DNA of 64,000 nucleotides from Amorphus orientalis (GCF_030814015.1 NZ_JAUSUL010000001.1:1516001-1580000); one strand, 5' to 3'; shown: positions 50,851 through 59,864, numbered from the stretch's first letter. Notes: generated by a model not told the origin, from the sequence alone. Program-made: numbers and translations.

Positions 50851-51351
50851 TCAGCTGCCCAAGGTGCTGAGCTTGTCAGCGGGCGCCGTTCGCTGCCAGA
50901 CGAGCAGTTCGATCGAATAGACGAGCAGGAAGACGCCGCTCACCGGCACGGCCGCGTAGACCCAGGCCATGGAGACTTCCAACGCGGGCGAGATCTGCGG
51001 GACGACGCGGTCCGTCAGCTCGATCCCCTTGACGATGAGGACGGCGAAGAAACCCGCGCTCGCCAGCGTCGAGACCATGACCGCGCCGCGCTTCAACGGA
51101 GCCGGAAGATACTCAACGAGCACTCCGATGGCGGCGTGGGCGTTGCGTCGCAATGCGATCGCGGCACCGAGGAAGATCAGCCAGATGAACAGGTAGCGGA
51201 TCAGTTCGTCCGGAAAGGCCAGCGAACTCTCCACGACGAAGCGAAAGAACACCGTCGCAATGCCAAGCGCGACCATCACGACGAACATGAGAATGCAGAT
51301 CGCCATCAGCACCGTCTCGCTGACATCGAGAAGCTTGCGAACCAAGGTCAT
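50851..51351 (-). CDS. dctQ: TRAP transporter small permease (DctQ type)
   Basis: A 166-residue four-segment membrane protein. The ATG at 51351 gives MTLVRKLLDVSETVLMAICI; an open frame to 51603 adds an implausible hydrophilic stretch. The ALRRNAHAAIGVLVEYLPAP loop is typical of DctQ. The 188 bases between it and the DctP gene hold no further gene. Confidence 0.9.
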   Translation of the reverse strand: MTLVRKLLDVSETVLMAICILMFVVMVALGIATVFFRFVVESSLAFPDELIRYLFIWLIFLGAAIALRRNAHAAIGVLVEYLPAPLKRGAVMVSTLASAGFFAVLIVKGIELTDRVVPQISPALEVSMAWVYAAVPVSGVFLLVYSIELLVWQRTAPADKLSTLGS

Positions 51352-51539
51352 GGGCGCGCCCTGCGCAGGGATGGATCGGGTTTCGATAGCCGGAGGAGCG
51401 GTTCGTCTCGCGACGGAGCCGTGATCGACGGTGCCCGCGATCTTGTGGCCGCCGCGAAGCTGCGCGGCGGGCCCGTCTTGCCGGCCGGATATCGCCGCCG
51501 GAAGCGATTCCGACGGCGAGGATTGAAGGCCGTGACGGT

Positions 51540-52574
51540 CTACTGTGCGTTGACCGCGCTTTCGATCAGCTCGTTGCCGAGCTTCTCGCGATACTCGGTC
51601 CACACGGGCTCCATGGCGTCCTGGAAAGCCTTGCTCTGCTCAGGTGTGAGCCGGGTCACGGTCATGCCGTCGGCTTCCATCTCGGCCAGGAACTCGCCCT
51701 CCTGATCGTTGAGCGCCTTGCGTTCCCACTCCTGGGTCTCGAGGGCCGTCTCGGCGAAGAGCTCCTTCACGTTGTCGGGGAGCCCTTCCCACATGCCCTC
51801 GCCGGCGAGGAACATGATGCCGGCCCACTGGTGGTTCGACAGGGTGATGTAGTCCTGGACCTTGTCGAAGCCGAAGGCCTTCACGTTCCCGACCGGGTTG
51901 TCCTGGCCGTCGACGGTGCCCTGCTGCAGGCCTGTGAAGACCTCCGACAGCGCCATCGGAGTCGGATTGGCGCCCAGCGCCTTGAAGGTCGCGACGTTCA
52001 GCGGGTTGTTCACCACGCGGAACTTCACGCCTTTCATGTCGTCCGGCGTTTCGATCTTCTTGTCGCGGGTCGTGATGGTGCGGAAGCCGCTCTCGTACAT
52101 GGCGAGGGTGCGGATGCCGATCTTCTCGAGCATGTCGGCATAGAGGGCTTCGCCCACCGGACCGTCGGAAACGGCGTAGGCGTGTTCCTTGTCCCGGAAC
52201 AGGAACGGCAGATAAAAGATATCCAGCGGCGGGTAGAAGCTGGCCACGTTTGTGGTCGGTACGAGTGCGAAGTCCACCGCGCCGATCTGCATCGCCTCGA
52301 CCAGATCGCGGGACGATCCGATCGTCGAGTTCGGATAGACGGTGATCTCGATGTTGCCGTCGGACTTCTCCGCAACGATGTCGGCGAACCGCTGGGCGCC
52401 TTTCGCCAGCGGATGGTTCTCATTGTAGGGATGCCCGAACTTCAGGCTCATTTCGGGCATGTCCTGAGCGAACGCCGGGGGAACGGCTGCCGAGGCGATC
52501 AGGGCGGCGGTTGCTAGGATGCCGGCCTTGAGGCCCAGCGTCCGCACGGTTCGAAGCGAAGTTCCGGTTGCCAT
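51540..52574 (-). CDS. dctP: TRAP transporter substrate-binding protein (DctP type)
   Basis: A 344-residue periplasmic protein with a Sec signal peptide (GLKAGILATAALIASAAVPP, cleavage after AFA). SLKFGHPYNENHPLAKGAQR is the DctP start, GVKFRVVNNPLNVATFKALG carries the ligand-binding Arg, and GLQQGTVDGQDNPVGN is the classic dicarboxylate-type motif. An acidic ligand is therefore likely. The start at 52574 is chosen because the signal peptide begins there, not at the open-frame start at 52694. Confidence 0.93.
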   Translation of the reverse strand: MATGTSLRTVRTLGLKAGILATAALIASAAVPPAFAQDMPEMSLKFGHPYNENHPLAKGAQRFADIVAEKSDGNIEITVYPNSTIGSSRDLVEAMQIGAVDFALVPTTNVASFYPPLDIFYLPFLFRDKEHAYAVSDGPVGEALYADMLEKIGIRTLAMYESGFRTITTRDKKIETPDDMKGVKFRVVNNPLNVATFKALGANPTPMALSEVFTGLQQGTVDGQDNPVGNVKAFGFDKVQDYITLSNHQWAGIMFLAGEGMWEGLPDNVKELFAETALETQEWERKALNDQEGEFLAEMEADGMTVTRLTPEQSKAFQDAMEPVWTEYREKLGNELIESAVNAQ

Positions 52575-52710
52575 CGTGTTGTCTCCTGACTCTGGAATGG
52601 ACATCCCCGGTCTTCCGGAGACTGTCTTGTCCGGCGGGTGTGGTGAGCCCGCTCTTTTTTGTCGGGTGGCGGGGGGGCATCCTTGGACGCCCACCGCCGG
52701 CCGAACTCTG

Positions 52711-53496
52711 TCAGCGCTTGGCAGCTCCCTCTCCCAGAGGGGCAGCGCCCATTTCCAGGACCCGGTCGCTCGGCGGTACGAAGACGCGCTGCCAGGTGAT
52801 GGGGGTGTCGCGGTAGCTCATGCCGCAGATCGTCCACACGATGCCGGACTGGCCAGCCGGCTGGTCGATCAGCCGGGTCACGCGCGGCGGCAGCGTCTGG
52901 CAGACGATCGTCTGGCGGATGTTGAGGGTGGGGGCGTTGAACCGCTCGGCCAGCATGTCGCGGATCGACACGCCGTCGAGGGTGGTCGTCTTCATGGTCG
53001 CGAGGTCGCGGAACCGGTGCTCCGGCAGATAGACTTCGCTGAAGACTTCGAATTCCTTGTTGACCGAGACCAGCCGGTGGATGCGCACGAACGTGTCGGT
53101 GGGGTCCTGCAGGAAGTCCTTCCAAGGACCTGTGTCCCGGGTGATCTCGATGCCCAGCATGTTGAAGTAGACCGGGAGGAGTTGCGTGCCACCCTCGGCT
53201 GTGAACCGGAAGTGGCGGAGCTGACGCTCCTGCGCGCGGGCGCCGGTGACGAACGTGCCGCGCCCATGATGGCGCTCGACCACACCCATCTCGACGAGAT
53301 TTCTCAGAGCCCGCTGCACCGTGCCAAGGCTGCTGCCGGTTTCGGTGGCGAGCTGCTCCTCCGAGGGAAGCTGTTCGCCGGGCCGCCAGCGGCCGGCTTC
53401 GATGGCGTTCAGGAGTTGCTCGGCGATGAGCCGATGCTTGGACTTCTGGCCACCCCTGGCTCGTGCCGTCCGGCTTTGTCCATCAGCTTCGCTCAA
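52711..53496 (-). CDS. GntR-family transcriptional regulator with UTRA domain
   Basis: A 261-residue HutC-type regulator. The winged HTH is at residues about 22-90 (GEQLPSEEQLATETGSSLGT, then RHHGRGTFV), and a UTRA ligand-binding domain covers about 110-250. It is the first gene of the DctP-DctQ-DctM-DUF3604 group on the same strand. A 136-base gap before the DctP gene probably holds the regulated promoter. A ligand related to the imported compound is likely. Confidence 0.9.
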   Translation of the reverse strand: MSEADGQSRTARARGGQKSKHRLIAEQLLNAIEAGRWRPGEQLPSEEQLATETGSSLGTVQRALRNLVEMGVVERHHGRGTFVTGARAQERQLRHFRFTAEGGTQLLPVYFNMLGIEITRDTGPWKDFLQDPTDTFVRIHRLVSVNKEFEVFSEVYLPEHRFRDLATMKTTTLDGVSIRDMLAERFNAPTLNIRQTIVCQTLPPRVTRLIDQPAGQSGIVWTICGMSYRDTPITWQRVFVPPSDRVLEMGAAPLGEGAAKR

Positions 53497-53794
53497 GGTT
53501 CAAGCACTCCTTGCTCAAAGTCCTCTCATGGACTTGTCATGAAAAACGTATTTCCAGGATATTTGTGCGTCAACTCCTATAGAGGACATTGTCTAGAATT
53601 GGCGCAGCCCGCTTAATCAGGATGCAGGTCCTGCCGAATGCCGGGCGCAATCTGGCGGCCCGAGCTACTTCGATCCCGCCGGCGTCCGGCGGGTGGGTTT
53701 CATTGTGGAAAACCAGAGACGCGCCAAGCGCCTTGAGGGCCTGGGCCAGCGCAACGGCCACGCTGGCCGTGGTCAACGAGTCCTGAGCCCAGCT

Positions 53795-53935
53795 TCGTTT
53801 GAGCAGGCGGTCGACGCCGGGGGCGGATGGATCCAGTCCCAACAGCCGCATGGCCGCCCATGCGCCGGCCACGGCGCTGGAGACGATGGGGAGGCCGGTT
53901 TCGGCCTCCAGCGGTGTGGTGACCGACAGGGGATC
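53795..53935 (-). pseudogene. Fragment of an aspartate/glutamate racemase or maleate isomerase-like protein
   Basis: The minus strand reads SVTTPLEAETGLPIVSSAVA followed by GAWAAMRLLGLDPSAPG. This fits the C-terminal region of the Asp/Glu racemase superfamily (pattern LEAxLGLPVVTSNQA, AxWxALRLxG). No upstream part with the catalytic Cys is present. The sequence between 53570 and 53795 keeps an open frame but was not recognised. Confidence 0.5.
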
Positions 53936-53958
53936 TGCTGACAGTCCATCACCGCGGG

Positions 53959-54240
53959 GTGGTGGTAGTCGAGACACTGGCCGGTCTGGAAGCCCTGTGT
54001 GCGGAACTCGCCGCCCGGCGCATGACGGCGGATGAGATCCGCCGCCTGGAAGAGGTGCATCATGCCATAGGGGAGGCTGCATCCGGCGGCGATGCGGAAA
54101 CCCATGCTGACTGGAACCTCGCGTTCCACCGCCTGGTGATCGAAGCGAGCCACAACGTCTATCTCGCCGACCAGACCAACGCGCTTTGCTTGCGTCTGCA
54201 GCCTTATCGCAAGTGGGTGCGGCAGGCTCGGGATCACGTC
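53959..54240 (+). pseudogene. FCD-domain remnant of a GntR regulator
   Basis: The plus strand encodes ETLAGLEALCAELAARRMTA, EEVHHAIGEA, then DWNLAFHRLVIEASHN and LRLQPYRKW, the helices of an FCD ligand-binding domain. The HTH part is missing, and the sequence past about 54240 no longer fits. It lies back-to-back with the racemase fragment, so a regulator and its divergent target gene were probably both truncated by one deletion. Confidence 0.6.
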
Positions 54241-54443
54241 ATGGCCGCGACGGTGAAGCCCGGTGGCGGCGCCGATCATGATGTCGCCCGGGTTGAGCGC
54301 CATCTGCAAAACGGTGCCGGCGAGCTATCCGAGCCGTTGTCGTTGACCGCCTGGACTGTGCCGTCAGTGCCGACTTCGACGCCAGAGACGGTGCTGGCCG
54401 CGTTGCCGTTCACGACAGGACCGGTGGCGGATAGGGTGCTTGC

Positions 54444-55982
54444 TCATTGGCGTTCTGTGGGAGCCTGGCGTTTCAGGCGGTAGGCAAGCTGGGCGCGCGT
54501 CAGGCCGACGCGGCGGGCGGCAGCGGAGACGTTGCCCCCTTCTGCTTCAAGCGCTGCTTCGTAGATCTCCCGGTTCAGCGCATTGACGTCGACGCAGCCG
54601 CTTCTCATGCCGGCAAAGGGCGCGTCTTCCTCCGGCTGGAACACGTCCGCCTCGATGGGATGTCCGTCCCCGGACAGAAGCGCCTCCCGAAGTCGGGCTG
54701 CCAGTTCCGGAACGTTGCCGGACAAGGCGGGGCGCGCGAGCGCCTCCCGTGCAGAGCGGGAGAGCTTGGGTGCCGGCATTTCCAGGTCGGTCGCAAGCCG
54801 GTCCAGCATCGCCTCCGCGATATCGGCGACGTCGGTCCGCTCCGACAAGGGCGGCATGACGACGTGGCTGAAGCCGTGAAGCACCTCAGGCGTCAGGCAC
54901 GCCCGCATTTCCGGGGTGTTCGGCAGGGTGTCGGAAAGAGCGATGATCAGGACGTCGGACTTGGGGCCGAGACGCAGTCGCTTCGCAAGCGGCGCCTGCA
55001 GCGCTCGCGGGAGGCTTGATAGATTTTCCAGAATCCAGATCTCTTCGCGACGTCCTGGCCGCCTTCCAATGTCCTGCCGAAGCAGCTTTGCCGCATCCTC
55101 GCTACCGCAATCGACACGGGTTGGGGCTCGAAGCGAGGATTTCCAGCGGAGAAGGGCATCAACCGCCAGATCGCAGCCCGAGCCGGGCGGGCCCGAAATC
55201 AGGATCGGCAAACGGGCGGCCGCTATCGTCTCCAGCCTCTTCGCCGCCGCGGAAACGACCAGATCCTCCCAGCGTGTGCTGGCGGTAGCGGTAGCGCGCG
55301 CCGCCTCGGGTTCGGCGGAAGGCGATCTTGCAGGTGGAGCCGTTATGATCTCTTCCTGAAACAGTCGGACGAGCGGATCGTCCTCCTTCCAGCGGTCCAG
55401 CGTTCCGCCGATCAGATGGCACGACGGGTGCCCCATCGCGGCACACTTCGTCTCCCGGTAGATGACGAGCTTGCTGAAGAAGTGGCTGGCATACCCGGCC
55501 GCATATCCCGTCTGCAGCCAGCAGACCGGAGCCTGAGCCCGGCCGTGCAGGCGGTGGTGCTCAACCGCCTCGGCCGAGCCGTGCCAGAGAAACTCGCTTG
55601 AATACCGGTCGCGCTTGAAATCGAAGTCATTGCTCAGCGTTTCGACCCTGACGACGCCGGAGAGCATGTGCAGGCGCGTGCCCGCCGTGAACGCATCGCC
55701 AACGTCGATGTGGGGCCAGTTGGACTTGACGAAGCGCGCATCCTCAACGCCTGCGCGGTAACCAAGCCGCATCAGCACGACCATCGCCTCGTGCTCTCCG
55801 TGCCGCCTGACAAGCATGTCGCGAAGATCGGTCGTCTGGACCGCACGCTGGAGCACCATGCGCGCGCCCGCCAGCTTGATGGTCGCGTCGAGCGGATTGT
55901 AGGCGAGGTGGTTCAGCAGCTCCGCAATGGTCGGTTGGCCGCCGCGATCGAGGGCTTCACGGTAGTCGGAGTCAATCTGCAA
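54444..55982 (-). CDS. V4R/XylR-type transcriptional regulator with degenerate AAA+ domain and Fis HTH
   Basis: A 512-residue protein laid out like XylR/DmpR. It has an N-terminal sensor, a V4R module at about 140-205 (YAAGYASHFFSKLVIYRETK, AAMGHPSCHLIGG), an AAA+ core at about 235-420 and a Fis-type HTH at the end (NVSAAARRVGLTRAQLAYRL). The core is damaged in every key place. Walker A is GPPGSGCD without Lys-Thr, Walker B is IWILEN without the Asp-Glu pair, and the GAFTGA loop that contacts sigma-54 is absent. It should not remodel sigma-54 polymerase. The TTG start at 55982 has GGAG upstream. It is divergent from the cupin/SDR/ABC operon, which it probably controls. Confidence 0.85.
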   Translation of the reverse strand: MQIDSDYREALDRGGQPTIAELLNHLAYNPLDATIKLAGARMVLQRAVQTTDLRDMLVRRHGEHEAMVVLMRLGYRAGVEDARFVKSNWPHIDVGDAFTAGTRLHMLSGVVRVETLSNDFDFKRDRYSSEFLWHGSAEAVEHHRLHGRAQAPVCWLQTGYAAGYASHFFSKLVIYRETKCAAMGHPSCHLIGGTLDRWKEDDPLVRLFQEEIITAPPARSPSAEPEAARATATASTRWEDLVVSAAAKRLETIAAARLPILISGPPGSGCDLAVDALLRWKSSLRAPTRVDCGSEDAAKLLRQDIGRRPGRREEIWILENLSSLPRALQAPLAKRLRLGPKSDVLIIALSDTLPNTPEMRACLTPEVLHGFSHVVMPPLSERTDVADIAEAMLDRLATDLEMPAPKLSRSAREALARPALSGNVPELAARLREALLSGDGHPIEADVFQPEEDAPFAGMRSGCVDVNALNREIYEAALEAEGGNVSAAARRVGLTRAQLAYRLKRQAPTERQ

Positions 55983-56009
55983 CGGGCTGCTCCACTTGAA
56001 GGAAGGCGT

Positions 56010-56045
56010 TTGATGATATGGATTATAGTTTGATCATATCATCAA
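56010..56045. promoter_or_regulatory. Perfect dyad, probable operator of the V4R regulator
   Basis: TTGATGATATG (56010-56020) and CATATCATCAA (56035-56045) are exact 11-base complements with a 14-base spacer, so half-sites lie 25 bases apart centre to centre. The site is 28 bases upstream of the regulator start and 200 bases from the cupin gene, in an AT-rich patch. Fis-type HTH regulators of the XylR family bind such spaced dyads. Confidence 0.65.
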
Positions 56046-56161
56046 GTCGCTCCTGCACGCTTGCTCCAGGAATGCGGCGGCAGACGTGCTGAATATATAA
56101 GCAAAATCAGTTTGTTAGTCGCTTTTCGGGCTGACCGCGGACGACAGGGGCCTCATGGCGC

Positions 56162-56191
56162 TTGACGCGTATCAGGCGCTGTCCGTCTACT
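56162..56191 (+). promoter_or_regulatory. Candidate sigma-70-type promoter of the cupin/SDR/ABC operon
   Basis: TTGACG (56162-56167) and TCTACT (56186-56191) are 18 bases apart and 55 bases before the cupin start. No TGGCAC-N5-TTGC sigma-54 element was seen in the intergenic region, which agrees with the loss of the sigma-54 contact loop in the divergent regulator. Confidence 0.4.
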
Positions 56192-56245
56192 TTCCCAATA
56201 AGAATTCAAAAAACGGCATGCAAATGCGCCGAGGGAGGATGCGGC

Positions 56246-56761
56246 ATGAACAAACAGACGCAGATCACCAAGCTTCCGGAAGAAGCCTACGAGGCTACGA
56301 TCCAGGCCTATGCCCGTGACGGTCAGCACATTCCCGGAGACGACGCCTCAAATCCATGGGTTCCGTTTGGCGAAAACGCTTCGATCAAGCACTTCTGCTT
56401 CGATGTGCGGACAAATTCCGTCGCCAACATTCTCTGGGTGAAGGGTGGCGGCCGCATTGGCACGCACAAGCATCGCGGCGTCGTCTCGGCCATCACGCTT
56501 GAAGGGTCGTGGGGTTACTATGAGTACGACTGGACCGCGCGGCCGGGTGACTTCGTGTACGAGCTGCCGGGGGCGGCTCACACGCTCTACTCAGATGACC
56601 CCAACGGGATGAAGGCTCTGTTCTGGATCAACGGGCCGATCGAATTCTTCGATGATCAGGGCAGGTTCGATTTCACCGCCGACGTATTCTGGTTCATCGA
56701 CCACTACGTCAATTATTGCCGGGAACAGGGCGTGGAGCCCGATCCGAAAATGTTCGTCTGA
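56246..56761 (+). CDS. Cupin-domain protein, 2,4'-dihydroxyacetophenone dioxygenase-like
   Basis: A 171-residue cupin. The metal motif is GTHKHRGVVSAITLEGSWGY (His-x-His and Glu) with a second His in LPGAAHTLYSD. Overall it matches the acetylacetone-cleaving/2,4'-dihydroxyacetophenone dioxygenase family, non-haem Fe enzymes that cut C-C bonds next to carbonyls. The ATG at 56246 has GAGGGAGG upstream. It is the first gene of the ABC operon and probably acts on the transported compound or an oxidised product of it. Confidence 0.82.
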   Translation: MNKQTQITKLPEEAYEATIQAYARDGQHIPGDDASNPWVPFGENASIKHFCFDVRTNSVANILWVKGGGRIGTHKHRGVVSAITLEGSWGYYEYDWTARPGDFVYELPGAAHTLYSDDPNGMKALFWINGPIEFFDDQGRFDFTADVFWFIDHYVNYCREQGVEPDPKMFV

Positions 56762-56773
56762 GGCTCCAGGCGG

Positions 56774-57580
56774 ATGGCAGCACTTGAAGAGATGTTCTGC
56801 GTCGCTGGCAAGTCGGTGATCGTCACGGGCGGCGCTTCGGGAATCGGCCGAGCTTATGCGGAAGTGATGGCCGAACACGGAGCGCGGGTGTGCATCTGTG
56901 ATGCCGACGAAGCGCAGCTTGAACGCACCGTGGCCGAAATCGGAAAAGGCACATGGGGGCGTTGGCTTGACGTCAGCGACAGCACCGGGGTCGCAGCGGC
57001 GTTCGACGAGGTCGCCGAACACCAGGGCAGGGTGGATATCGTCTTTGCCAATGCCGGCGTCGATGGCGGGCCGGGTTTTCTGACACCGGAAGGCAGGCGC
57101 AATTCGGCCGGTCAGATCGATGCGATTCCGCTTGAGATGTGGGACAGGGTGATTGCGGTCAATCTGACCGGAGTCTTCCTGACGATCCGCAATGCCGCGC
57201 GCCACATGAAGCAGACCGGGGGAGGGCGGATCATCGTCACCTCGTCGGTTGCCGCACGTGTCAACGAGGCGATCGTCGGACTGCCCTACATGCCGGCCAA
57301 GGCGGGCGTTGACCACCTGGTGCGCAATGCTGCGATGGAACTCGGGGCCTTCGGGATTCTCGTCAACTGTATCTCGCCCGGTCCGTTCGTGACCAACATC
57401 GCAGGCGGCCGCCTCAAGAACGCCGCCGATCGGAGCGCCTTCGAAGAGCAGTCGCTTCTCGGCCGGATCGCCGAGACGGAGGAGATAAAGGGCCTGGCCC
57501 TCTACCTTGCTTCTCCTGCGGCCTCCTATGTCACGGGCGCACAGATGACGATCGACGGTGGTTCGTCCCTGCGCACGTAG
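56774..57580 (+). CDS. Short-chain dehydrogenase/reductase
   Basis: A 268-residue classical SDR: TGGASGIGRAYAEV (NAD site), NAGVDGGPG, SSVAARVNEAIVGLPYMPAK (catalytic Ser, Tyr, Lys) and NCISPGPFVTNIAGG. The Asp after the second strand (CDADE) favours NAD. An insert (EGRRNSAGQIDAIPLEM) follows the NAG motif, as in SDRs from aromatic catabolism. It starts 12 bases after the cupin gene and may oxidise a side-chain alcohol to the ketone that the cupin then cleaves. Confidence 0.9.
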   Translation: MAALEEMFCVAGKSVIVTGGASGIGRAYAEVMAEHGARVCICDADEAQLERTVAEIGKGTWGRWLDVSDSTGVAAAFDEVAEHQGRVDIVFANAGVDGGPGFLTPEGRRNSAGQIDAIPLEMWDRVIAVNLTGVFLTIRNAARHMKQTGGGRIIVTSSVAARVNEAIVGLPYMPAKAGVDHLVRNAAMELGAFGILVNCISPGPFVTNIAGGRLKNAADRSAFEEQSLLGRIAETEEIKGLALYLASPAASYVTGAQMTIDGGSSLRT

Positions 57581-57668
57581 AGCGTTTTACAGACTGATGA
57601 AAACGTCCGAGTGACCAAAATGGGCCCGGAATCAATTGCTTGAGCCTGTCCTTACCATTCAAGCCGAT

Positions 57669-57682
57669 TCCGTTTGAACGGA
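57669..57682. repeat. Short palindrome in the gap before the ABC binding-protein gene
   Basis: TCCGTT-TG-AACGGA is a perfect dyad within a 256-base gap (57581-57836) that has no gene. A-T-rich sequence next to it (CATTTTCC) resembles short dispersed intergenic elements of rhizobia, but this cannot be confirmed from one copy. Confidence 0.3.
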
Positions 57683-57836
57683 GCATTTTCCAGGGCGGAC
57701 GACGACCTCAAGCCGCCATCGGTGCGGTCCGCTTCGAGATCGACAGCTGCCTCAGCACACAGAACGACACTGGAGGAAACGGACGCAGAGAGCTGGCACG
57801 CAAGACCAGAAAGCGTCCCCTGGGAGGAGAAAGACC

Positions 57837-59129
57837 ATGACGACTAAAATCCGTCGGCTCGCGCCGTCGCGCCGCCGCGTCCTGCAGGGAATGGGGGCGG
57901 GCGCGTTCGCCCTCGCCGCGCCGGCTGTGGTCCGTGCGCAATCGGCTGGCACCATCAAGGTGGGTCTCATCACCCCGAAAACCGGTCCGTTGGCGCCGTT
58001 CGGGGAAACCGACGATTTTACCCTCGAGCGTGTGCGCGAGCGGCTAGGTGGACGGCTAGAGACTCAGGCCGGCGTTTACGACATCGAGATTCTCATGCGC
58101 GACGGGCAGTCTGACCCCAACCGCTCGGCCGAGGTGGCCGCGGATCTCATCCTGAACGAGGAAGTGCATCTGCTGATGCCCGCCTCGACCACGGATACCA
58201 TCAACCCGGCCGCTGATCAGGCCGAGCTATTCGGCTGTCCATGCGTATCGACTGGTGCGCCTTGGCAGGCGACCGTGTTTCCGCGCGGCGGCGACGGGCA
58301 GCCCTTCAACTGGACCTATCACTTTTTCTGGGGCCTGGATGAGGCGCTCAACACGTTTGTCGGGCTCTGGGAGCAACTCGAGACCAATCGCAAGGTGGGG
58401 ATGCTCTTCCCGCAGAACGCGGACGGCGAAACCTGGGGCAACAGGAACTACGGTCTTCCGGCGCCGACGAAGGAAGCCGGGTTCGAGATCAATGTGCCGG
58501 GCTTCTTCCAGCCGCGGACAAATGACTTCTCGGCCCAGATCTCGGCTTTCAAGCAATTCGATGCCGACATCGTCGGCGGCATCACCTACGTGGACGACCT
58601 GACGACGTTCGTGAACCAGTCCGCCCAACAGGGCTTCCATCCGAAGGCCATCACGGTTGCCGCAGCCCTTCTGTTTCCCTCGGGAATCGAGGCGTTGGGC
58701 AAGCTCGGCGACGGCATGTCGTCCGAGGTGTGGTGGACCCCTGCCTTTCCGTTCAAGAGTTCGCTTACTGGAGAGGTCAGCCGCGACGTTGCTGATGCCT
58801 GGGAGGCAGAGACAGGCCGGCAATGGACCCAGCCGCTCGGCTACAGCCACGCGATCTGGGAAGTCGCGCTGGACGCGCTCAAGCGGTCACAAGACCCGCT
58901 CGACCGCGCCGCGAACCGCGATGCGCTCAAAGCGACCGACCTGTCGACACTGGTCGGACCCGTGAATTTCTCGTCGGGTCCGCATCCCAACGTCTCCACC
59001 ACTCCGATCTTTGGCGGTCAGTGGGTCAAGGGCGAGAAGTGGCCGTTCGAGTTGAAGATCGTGGACAACTCGGTGAATCCGCTCTTTGAGCCGGAGCAGC
59101 GTTTGAAGCCGCTGACCTGGCCATCTTGA
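57837..59129 (+). CDS. livJ: ABC transporter substrate-binding protein, branched-chain amino acid/aromatic type
   Basis: A 430-residue LivJ-like protein. A twin-arginine signal (SRRRVLQGMGAGAFALAAPA) ends near VVRAQ. KVGLITPKTGPLAPFGETDD opens the type-I binding fold, and LMPASTTDTINPAADQAELF and GMLFPQNADGETWG follow. Such proteins often bind aromatic or amide compounds rather than leucine. The GAGGAG site before the ATG is strong. It starts the transporter genes of the operon. Confidence 0.9.
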   Translation: MTTKIRRLAPSRRRVLQGMGAGAFALAAPAVVRAQSAGTIKVGLITPKTGPLAPFGETDDFTLERVRERLGGRLETQAGVYDIEILMRDGQSDPNRSAEVAADLILNEEVHLLMPASTTDTINPAADQAELFGCPCVSTGAPWQATVFPRGGDGQPFNWTYHFFWGLDEALNTFVGLWEQLETNRKVGMLFPQNADGETWGNRNYGLPAPTKEAGFEINVPGFFQPRTNDFSAQISAFKQFDADIVGGITYVDDLTTFVNQSAQQGFHPKAITVAAALLFPSGIEALGKLGDGMSSEVWWTPAFPFKSSLTGEVSRDVADAWEAETGRQWTQPLGYSHAIWEVALDALKRSQDPLDRAANRDALKATDLSTLVGPVNFSSGPHPNVSTTPIFGGQWVKGEKWPFELKIVDNSVNPLFEPEQRLKPLTWPS

Positions 59130-59135
59130 CCGGGC

Positions 59136-59864
59136 ATGACGGACATGAAGCCAATCCTGACGGCGCAGGGCCTGGGCAAGTCTTTCGGTGCTGTCCGGGT
59201 CCTCCACGATCTGGAGTTTTCCGTCAGGCCGGGTGAGGTGCTGGGCATCCTGGGGCCGAACGGCGCGGGCAAGACGACGCTGTTCAATTTGATCAGCGGC
59301 GATATTCGCGACCACCACGGCGAACTCACCTTTGAGGGGAAGCCTCTGACGGGGCCTCCCAATCGTCGATGCAAGGCCGGGATCGGCCGCACCTATCAGG
59401 TGCCCCGGCCATATTCAGGCATGACGACGTTCGAGAATCTCGTCGTTGCCGCAACCTTCGGCAGCGGTCGACGAGAGGTGGATTGCTACGAGAGTTGTTC
59501 TGCCATCCTGGACGAGTGCGAGCTGATGGCGCGTGCCAACACGATGGCCGGGACGCTGACGTTGCTGGATCGAAAGCGACTGGAGCTCGCGCGCGCGCTG
59601 GCAGTGGGGCCGCGCCTTCTGCTGCTCGACGAGATCGCAGGGGGGCTGACCGACGACGAGGGCCACGCGCTGGTCGAGCTGATCCGGCGGATTCGGTCGC
59701 GGGGCGTGACCGTGGTCTGGATCGAGCACGTTCTGCACGCGCTGATGGCCGTGGCCGATCGCCTGCTGGTGTTGAACTTCGGCGAGAAAATCGCAGAAGG
59801 CGTCCCGTCCGAAGTGATCGAGGATGAGGAGGTCCAACGGGTCTATATGGGGGTCGAGGCATGA
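59136..59864 (+). CDS. livG: ABC transporter ATP-binding protein (LivG type)
   Basis: A 242-residue ATPase: Walker A GPNGAGKTT at about residue 44, the LivG-style signature LTLLDRKRLELARAL in place of LSGGQ, and Walker B LLLLDEIAGGL. GIGRTYQVPRPYSGMTTFEN is the Q-loop region typical of the branched-chain type. It starts six bases after the binding-protein stop and overlaps the next gene by ATGA. Confidence 0.92.
   Translation: MTDMKPILTAQGLGKSFGAVRVLHDLEFSVRPGEVLGILGPNGAGKTTLFNLISGDIRDHHGELTFEGKPLTGPPNRRCKAGIGRTYQVPRPYSGMTTFENLVVAATFGSGRREVDCYESCSAILDECELMARANTMAGTLTLLDRKRLELARALAVGPRLLLLDEIAGGLTDDEGHALVELIRRIRSRGVTVVWIEHVLHALMAVADRLLVLNFGEKIAEGVPSEVIEDEEVQRVYMGVEA

Noticed and set aside
52634-52660. 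GCGGG-loop-CCCGC hairpin followed by TCTTTTTT on the plus strand
   Set aside because: It has the form of an intrinsic terminator, but no plus-strand gene lies upstream. On the minus strand, where the flanking genes run, there is no U-tract.
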